The position numbers and the translations under genes were made by a program. From contig JAMXBD010000363.1 in assembly GCA_024138025.1 (NCBI GenBank), positions 62,001-126,000 of the forward strand: 64,000 nucleotides of DNA, in the 5' to 3' direction. Below are positions 59,583 through 64,000 of the stretch, one piece after another. Source of the DNA: Combretum micranthum (lineage: Eukaryota; Streptophyta; Magnoliopsida; Myrtales; Combretaceae). The notes below the pieces were generated by a model. It had not been told where the DNA came from. It saw only the letters and a program-made list of their open reading frames with translations, and searched no databases. Position 1 is the stretch's first letter; each line of letters begins with the position of its first letter.

Positions 59583-61455
59583 GTATCCTCTCCTTCCTCT
59601 TCTTCTCTTAACCTTTTTCTTTTTCTCTCTTAAATTTAACTCTCAAGAATCTCAATTTCAACGAGAATTAAAAGAAAATCAAGTTAGAAATGGAGATATG
59701 AGGGCGAAATCAAGGTTAAAAGTAGCTCCAACAAGTTAAAACAAGAAGAAGAAGAAGAAAAAGAATCCAATTACATGTTCTTGCCATAAAGTAAGTATAT
59801 TTGTTTTATATTGTTTTGATTCTTGTTTTTATTTATATATGATGAATTGAAGTTAGATATAAGTAGAAATTATGATAAAGTTAGTGAATGATGACTATTT
59901 GAGCATATGAGTTAGGATTTAGGTTGTGTTATAGTATGTGTAGATCAAAAGTTTGATGGTATAGGGTTTGATGAAGTGAGTTGATGATGTATGATGGTAA
60001 AAACATATTTAGAAAGGTTGTGAGTTATAGTTTTGAACTTGTATAATGTTGTTAAGATAATGTAGGTGGAGTTCTGTAAGTAAAATAAAGTAAAAGAATA
60101 GGGGACACAATCTGGGTCCATACGGGGCATAGCAATGGGCATGGTAGCCACTGTCCCCACTGCTGAACTCATATGCAATGTGGCGAGGGGCCTAGTGGCC
60201 ACCACCACCCTTGATACGGCCCATATGGAACCAGGGTCATCTGGTCCTTCTTTTTCTTGTCAACCTAACTTAAATTAATCATAACTTTTTCATCTAAACT
60301 CGGATTAATGTGATTCAAAATGCGTTCGAAAGCTTAAAAAGAGATTTAAAAATTTATATTTTAAGTTTTTTCAAATTAAAAAATTATCAAGGTTGAAATT
60401 TTATTTCTTTCCAGTTACTACGTTTTCCAAGCAAAGTTAAAAACTTGTTTTGATAGTTACATGTTTGTAGTTAAGTATAAAATGAATCTTTTTGGGCTTC
60501 AATGAAAAAGATAAATGATAGTTGATGTGTTATATTTATTGAATGATATACTTAAGCATGAGTTTAATGAATTTAAAGACTTAATAAATAATTTGATTAC
60601 ATATAAAGTTGGATATAAAATGAATTTAGTTAATAATCTAAGTTCAACTTAGCTTGATGAACTTAAATGAACTAAAATGAATTAGAATGATTAAGTATAA
60701 TCATTTTGGCTAAGATTAAGTTAACATAGAATTAAGTAAATATGAATCTTATTTATAAAATGAATTAGATAATAATCTTAGTCCAACTTGACTAAATAAA
60801 CTTGAATAAGTTAAAATGGATTAGATTAATTAAGTTCGATTAACTTAGCTTAATAATTGGATTAAATGAATAACTCTAATCAAATTGGTTAGGATTAAGT
60901 TAAAATAAGATAATAGTTAATAATTGGCTTTGGTTAATGAGTTATGATCAAGCTAAACCGGGTTAATAACTAATAATTGGATTAGATTAATTTGTTAGGA
61001 TAAACCTTAGTTTAATATAGGGAACATGTTATTTTAAATGTGTGTTTGCTTAGGAAATGAATGTTCTTGAATATGAATGATGTGATGATGCTTTTGTAAT
61101 AAATGACTCTAATCAAAGTGAAAAGAAATACTTTAACAAAAAAAGGAGAACTGTCCATATTTTGGTGGAGCGATCTTCATAGCCATAGCGAGATTCTTAT
61201 TTAGTGTTTGATCAAATATGGTCTTAATGAAGTTTGAGATAAGTGGATGATGAGTATAGTTTCTTATTTGTTAATTATTGAATCTACAGATATGGATATC
61301 TGATATATCTTCTAAGTTAACTTTTGATCTACCCTTTATCCTTGTTTAGAATTTTAATATGAAAGGTACGCAGTAACTCGTGTGATGATTGTTAGAATAG
61401 ACATCCCTAAATGAATTAAAACTTAAACCCGGCTTAATAATTGATGAGTGTTGGT

Positions 61456-62053
61456 TAGAGGTCATTACGGGGCGGTTCTGAACAGCAAACCGCCCCGAAC
61501 CATCCCCGATAATTCCGTACCCGGGAACCATCCCGTTGGAGAAGGTTAAGAACCCTGGCGGATCCTAGCAGTTCCTCCATAAGAAATCGGCGGTTCTTCC
61601 TGGTCGAGAACCGCCATCCCAGACCTGGAACCGGCGGTTCCAACCCGGTGTGTATAGACAATTAAAAAAAAAACGATTTACTAGTAGTTATTTGTTGTTG
61701 TTGTAGTTAGTGTGTTCATGTTATTGTGGAAGTAATATGTAATGTCTAGCGCAATAAAATTTACTTATCATCGTTTGCTTGTATCTTAATCAACTACTAT
61801 GTGTTCCGTAATTGTGTTTATTATTTGTTAACTATTATATTTTATTTGAAAAAATTTAAATATTTATTTTGGGTATAAATAAGTTGTAATTATTTTTGTT
61901 GAATTTAGGTTTTTTTTTTTCATTTTTCCATTAATTTATATAAAAAAAGGTTCATGGTTCGCGTGGAACTGAAACCGGAATCGTGAACCGCCTCGGCTCT
62001 AGCGGTTCGGTTCCAGTTCGAGTCGAAACCCACCCGAACCGTGCTGACGTCTA
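61456..62053. mobile_element. hAT-type MITE nested in LTR B
   Basis: Terminal inverted repeats TAGAGGTCA / TGACGTCTA (8/9) are flanked by 8-mers GTGTTGGT (61448-61455) and GTGTCGGT (62054-62061), 7/8 identical. Sub-terminal regions are rich in GGCGGTTC / GAACCGCC. LTR A lacks this insert at the corresponding position. The short open frames here are chance frames in the GC-rich ends. Confidence 0.82.
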
Positions 62054-63195
62054 GTGTCGGTTATGGTTATGTGTGTGATATTGAATTCGGTCCAGGGAGT
62101 GGCAACCTTGTCCGAGTAAGCATAGTAGTTTAGGCGTTTAAGCCACCCATCATGATGCAATGACTTCCAAGAGGTGGCTTGGTAAGTAATTGATAGGGTG
62201 TATGGTATCAGTGTAATATTTTCTTATTCTTAAAATGATATAATATGATTTAGTTCATATTTATGAGGACGATTGAACTAGGCAATATTATAGATTAAGT
62301 TAAGTAAAGTTGAGTAATGGTTGTAAACCCTAGATGAGATTATTTTTTCTTATGAAGTTATATTAGAGACTTAAGTATTTGAGCTGCTTATATCAATCCC
62401 CTGAGTTACTGTAGTTGCTCAGGACCCCTAGATTCCTGCCTTGGGCTAGTTGCCTACAGAGGCTATCGGCACGCTCCTTTACTACTGCGGTGGTGGACCA
62501 GGGATGGTAAATCATTTCCTGGATTGCTTCGGAGTCTGAGTGCCCCAGTGTTGATTTGTTTATTTTAAAGAAAAGATAATAACTTATTGGTTGATGTATT
62601 GCATTTAGTTAAGCTCATGTGTCACTCCGTATGTGATTGTGTTACTGTATACTAAACTTTGGCTCATTATTATTATTATTGTTCTTTTTCCAGGTGTTGA
62701 AGATGTTGATGATGATGATTTTGTTGTTGTTGATGATCTTTGATGTTGAGGATGGTGTTTGACTCAGGTTTGGGTGATGTTGCACATTTGAAGTGGGTTA
62801 GGGTTGCGTATTTTATTTTATTTTTGTTTTGGTTTAAAAGACTGGATTTATATTTTTAGTTTGTAATATTCTTTTAAAGGGTCCTGTTAGAGCCTAAATG
62901 TTTTGTAAATGTTGATCTCCTCTTAAGAGTAGATTATAAGGTATTTTTGTAAAATTTTATTTCTTAGAAAATTGGTCTGCTCTGATGGGAGTAGAGATTT
63001 ATAACATGTTTTTATAAAGTTTAATTCACCGCTGCTAAATCCAATTATATGATAATCTAACTAAATGATTTCATAATTTAAAACTAGGTAGTAATGTTCA
63101 ACATAAATATATCATTCTAGTTAGCCTGACCATGTAATAATTAAGTATTATACATGGGAATAATGCCTTGATTAAATTTAGGTTGTTACAATTAT

Positions 63196-64000
63196 ATTAG
63201 TTTTATAGTGATAGAATTACCCTTTCATGTATGTATATTGTTTTTACATAAGTATTAGGAACATTGCAAATATTTTCTTAACTTTTTACATATATGTAGA
63301 TTTACCTTTTGAACTTTCAAACCCCTTAAATTGTAAAAAATTGGCACGATTAGGAACTTTCACATATATGTAGATTCTCAATCGGAAATATTTCAAAAAA
63401 AGCAAGCATACAATGTGCAAAGAGCACACATCTAAAATCCACTTTTTATAGGACCAAAAATTCTTTCACAAAATAATCCATCCTATTCAAGTTTATTGGT
63501 TTTGTCATGAAAAGTATAGGGTTTTGTCACCTCTCCAACGATCTCTCCATCAGGGAGGATTTTATTGGCCCAAGCTCTTAGATTTCAAAGTGGACTCTCC
63601 ATTCATTAGATATAGAAGATCACCACAATTTTCGTGATTCAATGATTATAAATTACCTCCTTAAACTTTTAACTATATGCGAATTTAACCATCCCCACCA
63701 CCCCCACCCACCCCCCCTAAAAAAAAAAAAAACTATTAAAGTGCACAGAAAAAAAAATGTCAATAATGTCAAATATTGAAAGTCCAAGAAGTTAAAAAAA
63801 AATGCGCTTTGAAAATTGAGGTAAATCCATACCTAAATAGAAAGTTTGATGGGCTAATTTGCAATTTTTCTAAGTATGTGGGTGATTTATGCTACATGTT
63901 AAGTGTGGTTTCATGGCAAATTCAGACTTTTATGATGTCCCTTGTATTTTGTAGATGGCAAATTAATAGCTTTTTTTTGTTATTATGTTGATCGAATTGT
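63196..64000. other. Gene-free right edge
   Basis: AT-rich sequence with a C-rich patch and A-run near 63690-63732. No supported gene or element. Confidence 0.5.

Larger units (their letters stand above)
59040..63190 (+). mobile_element. Long solo LTR B
   Basis: Starts TGAAATACCCCAAAC and ends TTAGGTTGTTACA, with a perfect 5-bp TSD ATTAT (59035-59039 and 63191-63195). 4151 bp including a nested 598-bp MITE. It is collinear with LTR A over most of its length and shares the TGCTTATATCAATCCCCTGAG block near 62390 with A and C. No gag-pol coding is present. Confidence 0.9.

Noticed and set aside
61346..61661. GC-rich open frames near 61.4-61.7 kb
   Set aside because: They fall in the sub-terminal repeats of a hAT-type MITE, so chance frames are expected.

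Overview
This window is AT-rich nuclear DNA from a flowering plant, most likely a eudicot. The evidence is intron-containing plant genes, plant transposon families (Ty3/gypsy, copia-type, Mutator-like, hAT-type MITEs, a tRNA-derived SINE) and CT-rich leaders and telo-box sequence near gene starts. I cannot name the species. Only three genes look near-intact. They are a secreted pectinesterase (about 4.6-9.9 kb, + strand, five exons, one apparent 2-base frameshift), a U1/matrin-type C2H2 zinc-finger protein (47.9-51.5 kb, - strand, two exons, small indels), and a small GRF zinc-finger membrane protein carried inside a Mutator-like element (34.4-34.9 kb, + strand).

Layout. 0-3.3 kb: two near-identical 340-bp direct repeats bracket 2.65 kb without recognisable coding. 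4.4-9.9 kb: pectinesterase. 13.2-15.5 kb: truncated Ty3/gypsy gag-protease-RT relic. 15.5-33 kb and 40.6-47.4 kb: a decayed segmental-duplication field. Relics of the last pectinesterase exon recur three times (15.6, 26.8, 41.3 kb). Relics of the zinc-finger gene or its 3' flank recur at 16.1/23.5, 27.6 and 44.3/47.1 kb. Relics of an ankyrin-PGG gene occur at 25 and 28.6 kb, followed by a 1.2-kb repeat that expanded into a tandem array at 29-32 kb. These copies keep flanking or intron sequence, so they arose by DNA duplication and not through mRNA.

The field is peppered with later insertions that can be bounded by target-site duplications (TSDs). They are LTR A (16508-23513) containing a hAT-type MITE and an inverted solo LTR D; a 320-bp copia-type solo LTR (28737-29056); a SINE (32456-32562); a complete 5.5-kb MULE (34048-39542) with 9-bp TSD, about 235-bp terminal inverted repeats, a dead transposase and an intact passenger gene; LTR C (44360-47085); a non-autonomous long-TIR element just upstream of the zinc-finger gene (about 51.7-53.0 kb); LTR E (54695-56645) and a related LTR-like stretch to 58.3 kb; and LTR B (59040-63190) with another hAT-type MITE.

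The most unusual points are the multi-copy relic field of a pectinesterase/zinc-finger/ankyrin gene neighbourhood, the MULE whose passenger gene is open while its transposase carries six in-frame stops, and a superfamily of long LTRs that carry different GC-richer repeated motifs in their interior.
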